64,000 nucleotides of DNA from Sporosarcina sp. 6E9 (GCF_017921835.1 NZ_JAGEMN010000001.1:1357874-1421873), one strand, 5' to 3'. Shown: positions 7,002 through 16,629, counted from the stretch's first letter. A program made the numbers and translations. Notes: a model not told the origin generated them from the sequence alone.

Positions 7002-8142
7002 AAAGTGATCGCTTTGTTTTTCTTGAAAAGTAAAGCAAAAACAATCCAATGGCGAGCATGATTGTCGCACTTGAGGAGAATGGAAAACCGATGATTTCAG
7101 CAGCTGCACCCGAGATAAATGAACCAGCGACTGCCCCGAAAGAAAAGAATGCGTAAAAAATACCATAGGCTTTTCCGCGATCAATCTTCGACGAAGCATC
7201 TGCCACAATTTTATTCATCGACGGGAATACAAATGCAAATCCTACGCCGTACACGCACATTAGGACATATCCAATTGTTGAATTCATTGTAAAGTTTAAC
7301 ATGATGTGAACAAACGCAATTAAGCATAGACCAATGACGACTAAAGTGATTGGCTCAAAACGATCATACATACGATTTAGTGGCGTTAAGAAAACGATTA
7401 AGGCAACTATGCCGAATGTACTCAATAACAGGCCTGTTGTTTCGGAGTCCATTCCCATGTCTGCGACTTTTAATGGGAGTGCAAATGCCAATGTCCCATT
7501 ACTGACCATTAATGCAAATGCCGCCAGAGACGCTTGGAGCAATAATGGGTCTTTCAACAACGGCATAAAGTGTTTAATAGACACTGCACTTCTTTCCGTT
7601 TCCGAAAATGATTCTTTCACAAACTTTAATAACAATAATGTCGTGATGAAAAATAATACCGCTACGAGTACAAAAACATACTCAACCTCGGACCGCGCCG
7701 CCATAATTCCGCCTATGGCTGGACCAATAATAGCCGCTGTTCCGATGCATGCACCAGTAATCGCCATGGCTTTTCCTCTGGAACGTTTGCTTGTTTGATC
7801 ACCAACGTATGCAAACGCCGCAGGTATCAATACCCCACCTGCCAATCCGTGCAGAAACCGAATCACAAAGAGTTGTTCACCAGTCTGAGCATAAGGATAA
7901 AGGAGCAATATAATCGATGCCGCAAACATGCCGATAAATAGCATCCTTTTGCGACCAAACCTATCAATCCAATGGCCGCCGATAATATTACCAACCATAT
8001 TTGTTAAGGAGTAAATTGCCACAATTCCGCCGGCTAGTATATTAGATGCGCCTAACTGTAGTGCGTAAGGTGTGATAATTGGTAACTGGATAAATGTATC
8101 CAGAAAAGAAACCATAATAATAAAATAAAGCATTCTAGTCAT
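7000..8142 (-). CDS. MFS transporter, multidrug-efflux-like
   Basis: The 380-residue protein shows about twelve membrane helices. It has the major-facilitator signature GHWIDRFGRKRM in the loop after helix 2 (residues 56-67), the RFLHGLAGG motif of helix 4, and GPAIGG in helix 5, the antiporter motif C region typical of drug/H+ exporters. Related Bacillales proteins (YttB-like) are proton-driven exporters, but the substrate is not evident. It is transcribed alone, starts at ATG 8142 behind GAAAGGAATTAG, and ends within the shared terminator. Family is certain, subfamily likely. Confidence 0.85.
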   Translation of the reverse strand: MTRMLYFIIMVSFLDTFIQLPIITPYALQLGASNILAGGIVAIYSLTNMVGNIIGGHWIDRFGRKRMLFIGMFAASIILLLYPYAQTGEQLFVIRFLHGLAGGVLIPAAFAYVGDQTSKRSRGKAMAITGACIGTAAIIGPAIGGIMAARSEVEYVFVLVAVLFFITTLLLLKFVKESFSETERSAVSIKHFMPLLKDPLLLQASLAAFALMVSNGTLAFALPLKVADMGMDSETTGLLLSTFGIVALIVFLTPLNRMYDRFEPITLVVIGLCLIAFVHIMLNFTMNSTIGYVLMCVYGVGFAFVFPSMNKIVADASSKIDRGKAYGIFYAFFSFGAVAGSFISGAAAEIIGFPFSSSATIMLAIGLFLLYFSRKTKRSL

Positions 8143-8378
8143 GAACTAATTCCTTTCAACTATTCTTCCCTTCTATCATACATGAAATTGAAAAGTTTTT
8201 AACTTAATTGAATTGCGACAGCAGGACTTTTTGTCGGACAAATCTATGTTCTCCTCAACTTTCAACATAAGTCAGCTTGTCAACTCATATAAATAGTAAG
8301 TAAAAATGAATGGAAAGCGTCTTTGGGATGTATTTTTTCCTCCTCGGAAGTGGAATCAGATCGAAAGAAAGGAACAGT

Positions 8379-9344
8379 GTGTTGACCAAAAAGAATGTGA
8401 ACCTATTCCATAGAATAACATTCGTATCTGGACTTTTTACGTTGTTTGGAGCACTTATCTTTATAACTATATTCATCATTAAGGATTATTACTTATTATC
8501 AAAAGAACATGCCGGCCTTTTTCCGACAAGTCATCAATTTCCGCTAAATAATTGTGAGGCGGGTTCACAAAAAAAAGAGCGAGCTTTTTCAATTGAGGGA
8601 AAACCAGCTTCAACTGTGCCTGTTCTTACGTACCACCGCATTGTCAAAGGGTCCAATATTAGTAAACAGCATTATATCGACGGCGTACTTAATCCAAAGG
8701 TTGTGACGAAAGAAGAGTTTACAAAACAAATGAACTATCTAAAAGAAAATAACTTCGTCACGATAAACTTGTCGGAACTCTATTTATTTCTGATAGGTGA
8801 ATTGGATATTCCGGATAAAAGTGTTTTGTTAACTTTCGATGATGGCTATAAGGATAATATTATTGAAGCCTATCCTTTGTTGAAGAAATATGATTTTGAA
8901 GCTGTAAACTTCGTTATTACTGGCGCAGTCACAAAAAGAGTTCAACCATTTACCCCGAAACATGTTCAATACTTTAGTATAAAAGAGTTATCTAAGGCAT
9001 GTGATGTTTTTGACTATCAAAGCCACACATATAACTATCATAGACGTGAAAAGATTGTGCAAAATATAGAAGTTTCTTATTTAAATTCCAGAACTGACAA
9101 GGAAGTGATGACTGATATTGAAAGTAGCATCCACAATTTGAATGGTGAAAATCTTGCATTTGCTTATCCTTATGGCGAATACGCGCCTTCGACAATTAGT
9201 ATTGTAAAGGAATTAGGGTTTAAAATGGCATTTACAACTGAAGATCGCGCAGCATCTCCCGATGACCATCTGTATGAACTACCGAGGTTTAATATTTTAG
9301 CAGGTACAACATTTGATACGTTTGTTGAATATGTTCATAAATAA
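8379..9344 (+). CDS. Membrane-anchored polysaccharide deacetylase (NodB family)
   Basis: The product (about 321 residues from this start) has a basic N-terminus and one membrane anchor (TFVSGLFTLFGALIFITIFI), placing the enzyme outside the membrane. The NodB domain shows VLTYHRI, the metal and base motif TFDDGY, the SHTYNYH zinc motif, FAYPYGEY and a late ELPRFNI. This layout fits IcaB/PgaB-like or YxkH-like deacetylases that remove acetyl groups from extracellular glycans. AAAGGA at 8368-8373 favours GTG 8379 or TTG 8382; an upstream ATG at 8310 stays in frame but lacks a good ribosome site. It is monocistronic and ends at a strong terminator. Confidence 0.82.
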   Translation: MLTKKNVNLFHRITFVSGLFTLFGALIFITIFIIKDYYLLSKEHAGLFPTSHQFPLNNCEAGSQKKERAFSIEGKPASTVPVLTYHRIVKGSNISKQHYIDGVLNPKVVTKEEFTKQMNYLKENNFVTINLSELYLFLIGELDIPDKSVLLTFDDGYKDNIIEAYPLLKKYDFEAVNFVITGAVTKRVQPFTPKHVQYFSIKELSKACDVFDYQSHTYNYHRREKIVQNIEVSYLNSRTDKEVMTDIESSIHNLNGENLAFAYPYGEYAPSTISIVKELGFKMAFTTEDRAASPDDHLYELPRFNILAGTTFDTFVEYVHK

Positions 9345-9389
9345 ATGTCCCTAAACAAATCACAAGACTTGTTTAGGGGCATTTATTTG
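9339..9389. terminator. Terminator after the polysaccharide deacetylase gene
   Basis: AAATAAATG.CCCTAAACAA pairs with TTGTTTAGGG.CATTTATTT around a ten-base loop. It lies between convergent genes and can act on both strands. Confidence 0.8.
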
Positions 9390-9403
9390 TCACTCCATCT
9401 TTT

Positions 9404-10432
9404 CTAGAGATTCCAGGTAAACCATCTACCGTGCGCATCTGTTTCACCAACTACATTCTTATATTCGATTTGTTTCATGAAGTAATCTAGATGAAGCTTT
9501 CCATCCCATATATTATTGTAGATGTGGAAGATATCTCTTTTCTCCCCACTCTTCTTAATGGTATCCAATAGTTTGTATTTCATAGCCTCTGGTAGTTGAT
9601 TGGCCACATGGGTATGAAATACACAAAGCACCGCATCATTCGAAATTTGTTCTGCAATTTTCGGTAGACACTCCACGCCATCTCCCTCGATGAACTCAAT
9701 TTTATGTTTGTTTTGTGTCAGGCAGTTTATCGCGTGGTTGAAGAGTTCCCTTCTTGCCTCATGCTCCGGCCAAATTAATGATTTCAACCACAGTGCGTCT
9801 TCATCATTTGCGGCATCATTAATGTGTAGATCAATCCCGATTCTGTGTGTGACTGGTGGACTTTCCATGTATAATTTTGGGAAGTTATTTCCTTTTACTT
9901 TTGATTGAATACGGAGATCAGATTGGCGATTACCATAAATGATTTCCGTTTGATAAGTATAACTATATTGATCCCAAAGTAGCTGAAAGCCCGCACTCGT
10001 TCCAATTTCAATTAAAGCAAATGGTTTGTGCGTTTTATTATAAACATACGAAAATACGGGATAGAGATATCCGCACCGCTTCACTTCATTTGTTTGTACT
10101 AATTTTTCTTTCAAAAGTGAAATTATTTCTTCACGATAGTGGAAACAAAAATCTTTCAAGTGTGAAAAAGATTCTTTATAATTCTTTGGATGTTCTACCA
10201 TGCTTGAATAATAGTCACTTAATGAATGTTCAACCCCCTTATGTAATAAATACTGAACAGCGCCAAAAAATAAGTTAGGCACAGGTTGCCCTTCCCTAGC
10301 GAAAGAACTCAGGGTTAGTAAATCAGTATCACCTGCAATTTGATTGGATAGATATTCATAAAGAATGCTTGAGCCTTTGCATTCTGCTTCTGCAAAAACC
10401 TTAAACTCATTTGATAATCGGGCAATATCCAC
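9404..10432 (-). CDS. DUF2332 domain protein
   Basis: The 342-residue protein spans the full DUF2332 pattern: FAEAECKGSSILYEYLS at the N-terminus, PNLFFGAVQYLLHKG, LIEIGTSAGFQLLWDQY near the centre, RIGIDLHIND and VLCVFHTHVANQL. The GTSAG segment resembles a Rossmann/methyltransferase glycine loop, but no activity is known. I place the start at GTG 10432, where GGAGG sits eight bases upstream and the reading MDIARLSNEF matches family N-termini. An in-frame GTG at 10465 would lie inside the hairpin of the app operon and has no ribosome site. Confidence 0.83.
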   Translation of the reverse strand: MDIARLSNEFKVFAEAECKGSSILYEYLSNQIAGDTDLLTLSSFAREGQPVPNLFFGAVQYLLHKGVEHSLSDYYSSMVEHPKNYKESFSHLKDFCFHYREEIISLLKEKLVQTNEVKRCGYLYPVFSYVYNKTHKPFALIEIGTSAGFQLLWDQYSYTYQTEIIYGNRQSDLRIQSKVKGNNFPKLYMESPPVTHRIGIDLHINDAANDEDALWLKSLIWPEHEARRELFNHAINCLTQNKHKIEFIEGDGVECLPKIAEQISNDAVLCVFHTHVANQLPEAMKYKLLDTIKKSGEKRDIFHIYNNIWDGKLHLDYFMKQIEYKNVVGETDAHGRWFTWNL

Positions 10433-10462
10433 AATAATGTCCTCCGATCGTTTTAATGCAAA

Positions 10463-10512
10463 CACCCCGTTCCATAACTCTTTTCAAAGAGAGTGGACTC
10501 GGGGTATATTTT
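10463..10512. terminator. Hairpin ending the app operon region
   Basis: ACCCCG with TCCA and CTCTTT pairs with AAAGAG, TGGA and CGGGGT. The T-run is better on the plus strand (ATATTTT) than on the minus strand. Position, just after appC and before the DUF2332 gene, suggests it ends the app transcript. Confidence 0.6.
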
Positions 10513-10533
10513 CAACTTACTTTTATTCGTTTC

Positions 10534-11472
10534 TTATCTGCCATCACTCTTCGGATCGAATGCATCACGCAGCCCATCCCCGATAAAGTTAATCGCTAGT
10601 ACGGTCACCAATATGCCTAGTCCAGGTGGAATCCATGCTTCTGGATGATAGCGGAGGATACGTATACTTTGTGCTTCGGATATCATATTCCCCCATGTCG
10701 GTGTAGGTTGTGGTATTCCAAAACCAATAAAACTTAGGGCAGATTCAATTATTATCATCGATGCCATCATCAATGTCGCGTTAACAATGATTGGACCAAT
10801 GGCGTTTGGGATGAAATGTTTGAAAATTATTCTTGTATCGCTTGCACCTATCGCTCTGGCACCTAAGACAAACTCTTGCTCCCTAAGGGAAAGAAAGGTT
10901 CCCCTAACTATCCGGGTCAAGGTCGGCCACGAGGTAATCGCGATAATTGTGACAAATATACCAATCGTAATCTTTTCCATTAAGGCAATGATTGTGAGTG
11001 CTAATACTAAAAACGGTAACGCAAGTACTAAATCTGTTAATCTCATTATAATATTATCAACTACCCCGCCGTAATAGCCGGCTACGGCACCTGTTATAAG
11101 CCCAATTATTAAGGTAAATGACATTGCGCTAAAACCGACAATTAATGAAACTCTAGAGCCGTAAAGCAACCGTGAAAAGTTATCATGCCCTACGCTGTTT
11201 GTTCCCAAAATATGTTCACTGGTAGGACTTTGTTCAATTAATAATAAATTAGGTTCTGTAGGATCGTGATCCGTTAAGAACGGTGCAAATACAGCCATGC
11301 AAATAATGATAAAAAAAACGACCAGACCTAAAATCGCCAATTTATTTTTCAGAAAACGTCGCATCGCCAATTGAAGCGGACTTCTATGCTTTCGGTCTAA
11401 AACCACTTCTTCGTTCGGATCTACACTCATTGAATCAATTGGAGTCGGTTGAACCATACATATCCACCTCAA
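10534..11472 (-). CDS. appC: Oligopeptide ABC transporter permease AppC
   Basis: This 312-residue membrane protein has an N-terminal cytosolic tail, a first helix (NKLAILGLVVFFIIICMAVF) and five further helices. The binding-protein-dependent transport signature is present (EFVLGARAIGASDTRIIFKHFIPNAI), where the EAA loop contacts the ATPases. It ends with the OppC-type LGILVTVLAINFIGDGLRDA. It pairs with AppB to form the peptide channel. It is last in the appD-F-A-B-C order, the same as B. subtilis app, and overlaps appB by four bases. Confidence 0.9.
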   Translation of the reverse strand: MRWICMVQPTPIDSMSVDPNEEVVLDRKHRSPLQLAMRRFLKNKLAILGLVVFFIIICMAVFAPFLTDHDPTEPNLLLIEQSPTSEHILGTNSVGHDNFSRLLYGSRVSLIVGFSAMSFTLIIGLITGAVAGYYGGVVDNIIMRLTDLVLALPFLVLALTIIALMEKITIGIFVTIIAITSWPTLTRIVRGTFLSLREQEFVLGARAIGASDTRIIFKHFIPNAIGPIIVNATLMMASMIIIESALSFIGFGIPQPTPTWGNMISEAQSIRILRYHPEAWIPPGLGILVTVLAINFIGDGLRDAFDPKSDGR

Positions 11473-12434
11473 TCATAACGAATTCTCGGATCTACAATAC
11501 TATAGAAAATATCTGCTATTAAGTTTCCGACGAGTATTGCTACCCCCAATAAAAGAGCGATCGCCATTACAATAGGATAATCCCGGTTCGTTATTGCGTT
11601 GATGAATAACGTCCCTAATCCCGGAAAGTTAAAGACTTGTTCTGTAATAATCGCACCGCTTAAAATCGCACCGAATTCAAAGCCCATCAGTGTAATAATC
11701 GGAATCATTGCATTTCGCAATGTATGTTTATAGAGTACGTTACGGTCACTCATGCCTTTAGCCTTTGCGGTTCGTATATAATCACTGCCAAGGACATCTA
11801 ACACTTCCGAACGCATATAGCGCATATAGGAAGCCGTACTAGCAAGCCCTAATGTTAAACCAGGAAGGATCATATGATGAATTCGATCTTTAAACTCTGC
11901 GAATCCTGAAAGGTCATTCGACGATAAAGTTCCTTGCGCTGGGAACCAATCCATTTTTATCGACAATAGATAAATGACAACAAGTCCAAAGAAAAAGTTT
12001 GGTATCGCTAGTCCCGCAAATCCAAAAGTCGTTGCACCGTAATCCAATAATGAGTAAGGTTTTCGGGCTGAATAGATACCTATCGGGATTGCGACGACTA
12101 ACGTGATGCCTAATGCGACTAGTCCTAAGTATACGGTGTTCAAGATTCGTTCTTTTATCAAACTTTGAACGGAACGACCGTTAAAAGTAATTGACTCACC
12201 AAAGTTTCCCCGTGATACTTCCTTGGCCCAATTTAGATATTGGATAGGAACTGGTTTGTTAAGACCCAGTGCTTCCCTTTGCTGTTCATATACCTTGGGG
12301 TTTATGTTCGGGTCTAAAATCTTTCCAGTAAACGGGTCACCGGGTGCTGCCTTAGCCAAGCCGAATACAATAATGGACAACGCTAATAACATAGGGATAA
12401 ATACTAATATTCTTCTAATAATATATTGGTACAT
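11469..12434 (-). CDS. appB: Oligopeptide ABC transporter permease AppB
   Basis: The 321-residue permease starts at ATG 12434 (MYQYIIRRILVFIPMLLALS), behind GGGAGG eight bases upstream. An in-frame ATG 45 bases earlier lies inside a hairpin and lacks a ribosome site. OppB features are clear: FGLAKAAPGDP near residue 30, an external loop, and the EAA signature DYIRTAKAKGMSDRNVLYKH then NAMIPIITLMG. It forms the translocation path with AppC and is fed by AppA. A perfect 11-base-pair hairpin separates it from appA, probably lowering its expression relative to the binding protein. Confidence 0.9.
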   Translation of the reverse strand: MYQYIIRRILVFIPMLLALSIIVFGLAKAAPGDPFTGKILDPNINPKVYEQQREALGLNKPVPIQYLNWAKEVSRGNFGESITFNGRSVQSLIKERILNTVYLGLVALGITLVVAIPIGIYSARKPYSLLDYGATTFGFAGLAIPNFFFGLVVIYLLSIKMDWFPAQGTLSSNDLSGFAEFKDRIHHMILPGLTLGLASTASYMRYMRSEVLDVLGSDYIRTAKAKGMSDRNVLYKHTLRNAMIPIITLMGFEFGAILSGAIITEQVFNFPGLGTLFINAITNRDYPIVMAIALLLGVAILVGNLIADIFYSIVDPRIRYD

Positions 12435-12457
12435 ACGACGATCCTCCCTTGAAGGAG

Positions 12458-12485
12458 GAGAGTATGCGGTTAATCGCATACTCTC
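12458..12485. other. Perfect intercistronic hairpin between appA and appB
   Basis: GAGAGTATGCG (12458-12468) pairs exactly with CGCATACTCTC (12475-12485) around a six-base loop. There is no T-run on the minus strand, so it is more likely an mRNA-stabilising or processing stem at the 3' end of appA than a terminator. Confidence 0.7.
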
Positions 12486-12508
12486 ATTTTCTTTCCTTCT
12501 AGTTATTA

Positions 12509-14338
12509 TTAATCGTTAACCCACCAAGTATGTGAATCTCTGTACATAGTTTGCGGCAAGATTTGGACGTTTTGAATACGATCATTGTATGCCCAAATGC
12601 TGTTTTGCGCATAAAGCAGGAATGCCGGTAAATCTTCTGAGAAGTACTTCTGCCATTCCTGATAAACTTCTGTACGATAGTCCTGGTCAAATGCTTCTGG
12701 CGCCTTAATTGCTTTGTAGAGCAACTCATCCGATTTCGGGTTGTTCCAACGCGAGAAGTTATAAGCATCTTTAATGCCCCATAGACCTAGTGGATCAGGA
12801 TCCGCGCTGCCCAAATTCCAGCCAATCAAGTAAAGATCCCAGTCTGAATTGTCTTTTGTAAGTCCATCAACGTAGACTGACATATCTTTCGGCTGACGAA
12901 GGTCAACTTTAATGCCAACATCGTCAAGATACTTAACGACCAATGGCGCCGATCTTTCACGGATTTCGTTTCCGACTGGATATTCCATATTTAGAACCCA
13001 TTCGTTTCCGTCTGGATCTTCACGGTAGCCGTCACCATCTTTATCGACATAGCCCAGCTCATCTAGCATTTCTTCTGCTTTATCCGGATCGTATGTGTAG
13101 TTTGTTCCTGCATTTTCATCATACGCCCAGAATTGAACTGCAATTGGCGAGTTGATTGGTTGGCCGCGACCATGAAGTAATCCTTCACCATGCCCTTTCC
13201 CAACAAGACCTTCTCTGTCAATTGCCCAGGCAATGGCCTGCCTGACTTTTGGATCGGCAATTTTTTTGTTTGGAACCCAATTATCTGGTTCAATCACGCC
13301 ACCTGCAACATCTTCTGCAGTACGGTGGTTCATCTTGAATCCTAATAGCTGGTAACCAAAGTCTGCTTGTTCGGCAATTTTCACGTTGTCATAATCATTG
13401 ACCATATCGTAGTCTGCAGGGTTAATTCCGCCTGGAGCAGCGATAAAGTCGATTTCTCCTTTTTCAAGTAAACCTGTCATAACGGACTGCTGGACAATTT
13501 TCCAAACAATTTTGTCTAAATGCGGTTTATCTTGCCAGTATTCGTCGTGACGTTCAAGCGTATATTGTTCGCGCTCAATCATATCCGAAAATTTAAATGG
13601 TCCAGTTCCAATAACCTTTCCAGGTTGTGTAGACTCTACTGCTGCCGGAATATCAGCTACAGGAATGTCTTTGAAAATATGTTCTGGAATAATTGGGAAA
13701 CCTGTGTAATAGAGCGGCATTACATTAGGCTCTGCGAATTTGAACGTAACTTGGTAGTCACTATCCGCTACAACACCAGGAAACTCATCTGACTCTCCGG
13801 AAACATAATCCTCATATCCTAAAAGCGGCTCTACATAGTTTGTACGAACTCCGCCTGCAGATACGTAATCAGGATCTGCGATTGCCGTGTATGTGTACAC
13901 TACGTCATGCGCAGTAAACTCTTCCCCATCATGCCATTTGACGCCTTCTTCTAGCGTAAACGTAATCTCGGTTTGATCGTCGTTCGTTTTCCATTCTTTC
14001 GCTAATCCAGGGATGAATTCAAGTTTCTCATTTTGTGATGTGAGGCCTTCATGTGTAAAGTCAAGAATGTTCGCTTCATAAGCTTCTTCATAAAAAATAG
14101 GGTTGAACATACCTGCTGGTGCTGTATGCATCGCACCTGTTACCGTACCGCCTTCTTTAGGACCATCGTCATCCGTTGCTTCTTCGTCCTCGCCATCTGT
14201 GGACGTGTCTTCTGTTTCCGCATCGTCTGGCTTCTCCGAATCTTTGTCACCGTTTTCTGCATTACATGCTACAAGCACTAAACCGAACATCAATACAAAA
14301 ATAAGCAAAAACAGGCTACTCCTATAACGTTTCAACAA
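12509..14338 (-). CDS. appA: Oligopeptide-binding lipoprotein AppA
   Basis: The 609-residue extracytoplasmic solute-binding protein (SBP family 5) begins with a lipoprotein signal, MLKRYRSSLFLLIFVLMFGL then VLVAC, with the lipidated Cys at residue 25. A long acidic linker follows (about residues 28-60). The mature domain shows the family signature ITFTLEEGVKWHDGEEFTAHDVVYTY and later DPKVRQAIAWAIDREGL. It captures peptides for AppBC. Two TTG codons in tandem (14338 and 14335) are possible starts after GAGGGGGAAC. It is somewhat longer than B. subtilis AppA, mostly through the acidic linker. Stop at 12509-12511 is followed by the hairpin. Confidence 0.9.
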   Translation of the reverse strand: MLKRYRSSLFLLIFVLMFGLVLVACNAENGDKDSEKPDDAETEDTSTDGEDEEATDDDGPKEGGTVTGAMHTAPAGMFNPIFYEEAYEANILDFTHEGLTSQNEKLEFIPGLAKEWKTNDDQTEITFTLEEGVKWHDGEEFTAHDVVYTYTAIADPDYVSAGGVRTNYVEPLLGYEDYVSGESDEFPGVVADSDYQVTFKFAEPNVMPLYYTGFPIIPEHIFKDIPVADIPAAVESTQPGKVIGTGPFKFSDMIEREQYTLERHDEYWQDKPHLDKIVWKIVQQSVMTGLLEKGEIDFIAAPGGINPADYDMVNDYDNVKIAEQADFGYQLLGFKMNHRTAEDVAGGVIEPDNWVPNKKIADPKVRQAIAWAIDREGLVGKGHGEGLLHGRGQPINSPIAVQFWAYDENAGTNYTYDPDKAEEMLDELGYVDKDGDGYREDPDGNEWVLNMEYPVGNEIRERSAPLVVKYLDDVGIKVDLRQPKDMSVYVDGLTKDNSDWDLYLIGWNLGSADPDPLGLWGIKDAYNFSRWNNPKSDELLYKAIKAPEAFDQDYRTEVYQEWQKYFSEDLPAFLLYAQNSIWAYNDRIQNVQILPQTMYRDSHTWWVND

Positions 14339-14425
14339 AATAGTTCCCCCTCTTCATTTTTTACTCAAAATTCTATTTTTCTTAACACTTGCAAAGCACA
14401 CATCACCCCCTAAAGGTAATAAAAA

Positions 14426-15463
14426 TCAATCCTTTGTGTATAAGTGGCAAGCAACAAAATGATTTTCCTCCAACTCAATCAGTTCGGGTATTTCAGATGT
14501 ACAACGTTCATATGCATATGGACATCTTGTCCTAAAAGTGCAGCCCGTCGGCGGGTTTGCGGGACTTGGAAGATCCCCTTGCAATTTAATCTTTTCGACT
14601 TTTTTTGCTGGATCTTTATCAATATCAATCACAGGTATTGAGGATAGAAGTGCGCGTGTATAAGGATGTAGTGCATTGCTGTAGAGTGCTTTTTTAGATG
14701 CAAGTTCTACAAATCTACCTAAATACATAACGGCCACTCTATCACTAATATGCTTGACCACACTTAAATCATGCGCGATGAATAAATAAGTAAGCCCTAG
14801 TTCCTCTTGAAGATCCTTCATAAGATTTAATACTTGCGCTTGGATAGAAACATCCAATGCGGATACTGGTTCATCGCAAATGACAAATTTCGGATTCACA
14901 ACTAGCGCTCGGGCAATGCTTATCCGCTGTCTTTGTCCGCCTGAAAATTCATGCGGATATTTTTGCAAATCACCTTTTCGCAGCCCTACTTTAGTAATAA
15001 TTTCTGTGACTTGTTTCATGCGTTCTTTTTTAGATAGAAGCCCTTGTACAATTAAAGGTTCTTCAACAAGTTGACCGACGCTCATTTTTGAATTTAAAGA
15101 GGCAAATGGATCTTGGAAAACGATTTGCATATCTTTTCGATGCGGCCGGATTTTTCGTTGGCTTAAGTAGGAAATATCCACATCATCAAAAATCACATTG
15201 CCTTCTGTCGGATCAAGTAGTCGTAAAATCACGCGTCCCAATGTTGATTTTCCGGACCCTGATTCACCAACGACACCCAATGTCTCGCCTTTGATAATAG
15301 AAAAAGAGACACCGTCCACCGCTTTGACTTGGCCGACCGTTCTTTTTAAAATACCTCCCTTTATCGGAAAATACTTTTTTAAATCTTTAACTTCTAACAA
15401 AATATCTTTATCGGTTCTATTTTCTAGATTAGAACTTTCCAAGTTTCGTTCAATCATCGTCAT
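14426..15463 (-). CDS. appF: Oligopeptide ABC transporter ATP-binding protein AppF
   Basis: The 345-residue ATPase has Walker A GESGSGKS at residues 66-73, the Q-loop in IVFQDPFASLN, the signature FSGGQRQR, Walker B FVICDEPVSALD and the switch His in FIAHDLSVV. The C-terminal cysteine cluster GCTFRTRCPYAYERC is typical of OppD/OppF-type subunits and may hold an iron-sulfur centre. It hydrolyses ATP with AppD to drive peptide uptake. The start at ATG 15463 has GGAGG eight bases upstream and lies 14 bases inside appD, implying coupling. Confidence 0.9.
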   Translation of the reverse strand: MTMIERNLESSNLENRTDKDILLEVKDLKKYFPIKGGILKRTVGQVKAVDGVSFSIIKGETLGVVGESGSGKSTLGRVILRLLDPTEGNVIFDDVDISYLSQRKIRPHRKDMQIVFQDPFASLNSKMSVGQLVEEPLIVQGLLSKKERMKQVTEIITKVGLRKGDLQKYPHEFSGGQRQRISIARALVVNPKFVICDEPVSALDVSIQAQVLNLMKDLQEELGLTYLFIAHDLSVVKHISDRVAVMYLGRFVELASKKALYSNALHPYTRALLSSIPVIDIDKDPAKKVEKIKLQGDLPSPANPPTGCTFRTRCPYAYERCTSEIPELIELEENHFVACHLYTKD

Positions 15464-16448
15464 TTATACTTCCTCCGTCCACATAAAGATAACAACGGAC
15501 AAAATGGCCTGTATCCAGTTCCTTTAACTCTGGGTTTGATTCTTTACATTTGTCCATTACAAACGGACAACGAGTTGCAAAACGACAACCTTTGGGGAAG
15601 TTATATGAAGGTGGAACCGTCCCTTTAATCGTCCCCAGGCGTTCCACGTCTTCGTCTATCTTTGGTAAACTGGCCAATAAACCTTGTGTGTAAGGATGTC
15701 TAGTAAGTTTTAATAGTTGTTTAGTAGGGGCTTGTTCGACAATTTGCCCACCGTACATGACCATGACACGATCCGTATATTCATAGACAACGCCTAAATC
15801 ATGCGTGATAAGTAAAAGTGCCATTTGAAACTTCTTTTGCATTTCAACCATTAAGTCTAGAATTTGCGCTTGTATCGTAACATCTAATGCCGTCGTGGGT
15901 TCATCAGCTATTAAAAGCTGCGGATCGCATGATATGGCCATTGCAATCATAACTCGTTGGCGCATCCCCCCTGACAATTGGTGTGGATATTCTTTCATGA
16001 TTTCTTTGGGACGCGGAATGCCAACGACTTTTAACAGGCTAATTGCTCGAATTTCGGCTTCTCGTCGATTCACTTTTTTATGCTTTCTAATGATTTCCGT
16101 TATCTGATTTCCAATTGTGAATACTGGATTTAGTGCGGTCATCGGTTCTTGGAAAATCATTCCGATTTCATTTCCCCGAATCGATGTCATTTGTTTTGGT
16201 TTTAATTTTAATAGCTCCTGATTATTCATCGAAATCGAACCTTCAACAATTTTCCCTGGTTTATTAATAAGTTGCATGATTGATAATGCGGTAATACTTT
16301 TTCCACTTCCAGACTCTCCAACAAGAGCGACAGTCTCGCCTGGAAAAACAGAAAATGAAATGCCATCAACGGCTTTGGCAACTTGATTTTGGTTCAAGTA
16401 AAAATAGGTTTTCAATTCTTCGACGTCTAGTATAGGCCGTAAACTCAT
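15450..16448 (-). CDS. appD: Oligopeptide ABC transporter ATP-binding protein AppD
   Basis: The 332-residue ATPase carries Walker A GESGSGKS at residues 44-51, Q-loop MIFQEPMTALNP, signature LSGGMRQR starting at 158, Walker B LLIADEPTTALD ending at 189 and switch His LLITHDLGVV. The C-terminal GCRFATRCPFVMDKC cluster marks the OppD group. It is first in the operon appD-F-A-B-C, with a strong promoter upstream at 16531-16559. A weak AATATTCAGTATTTT element at 16583-16597 (minus strand) resembles the CodY motif with four mismatches, consistent with nutrient control of peptide import in Bacillus but unproven here. Confidence 0.9.
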   Translation of the reverse strand: MSLRPILDVEELKTYFYLNQNQVAKAVDGISFSVFPGETVALVGESGSGKSITALSIMQLINKPGKIVEGSISMNNQELLKLKPKQMTSIRGNEIGMIFQEPMTALNPVFTIGNQITEIIRKHKKVNRREAEIRAISLLKVVGIPRPKEIMKEYPHQLSGGMRQRVMIAMAISCDPQLLIADEPTTALDVTIQAQILDLMVEMQKKFQMALLLITHDLGVVYEYTDRVMVMYGGQIVEQAPTKQLLKLTRHPYTQGLLASLPKIDEDVERLGTIKGTVPPSYNFPKGCRFATRCPFVMDKCKESNPELKELDTGHFVRCYLYVDGGSINDDD

Positions 16449-16530
16449 AAGAACACTCCATTCGAAACTATTTTACTCTCAGAAGAAATTGAACGTTATA
16501 TTTGGTTACATTATTGCGACAATTGACTAC

Positions 16531-16559
16531 ATTGTATTTGTAACTATCTAAATTGTCAA
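16531..16559 (-). promoter_or_regulatory. Sigma-A promoter of the app operon
   Basis: On the minus strand TTGACA (16559-16554), a 17-base spacer and TACAAT (16536-16531) form a near-consensus promoter about 80 bases before appD. Confidence 0.8.
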
Positions 16560-16629
16560 TCTGTTTTCGATTAATCTTTTTAAAAATACTGAATATTTTG
16601 TCGAAATTTGTATAAAACGTTTATTTACT

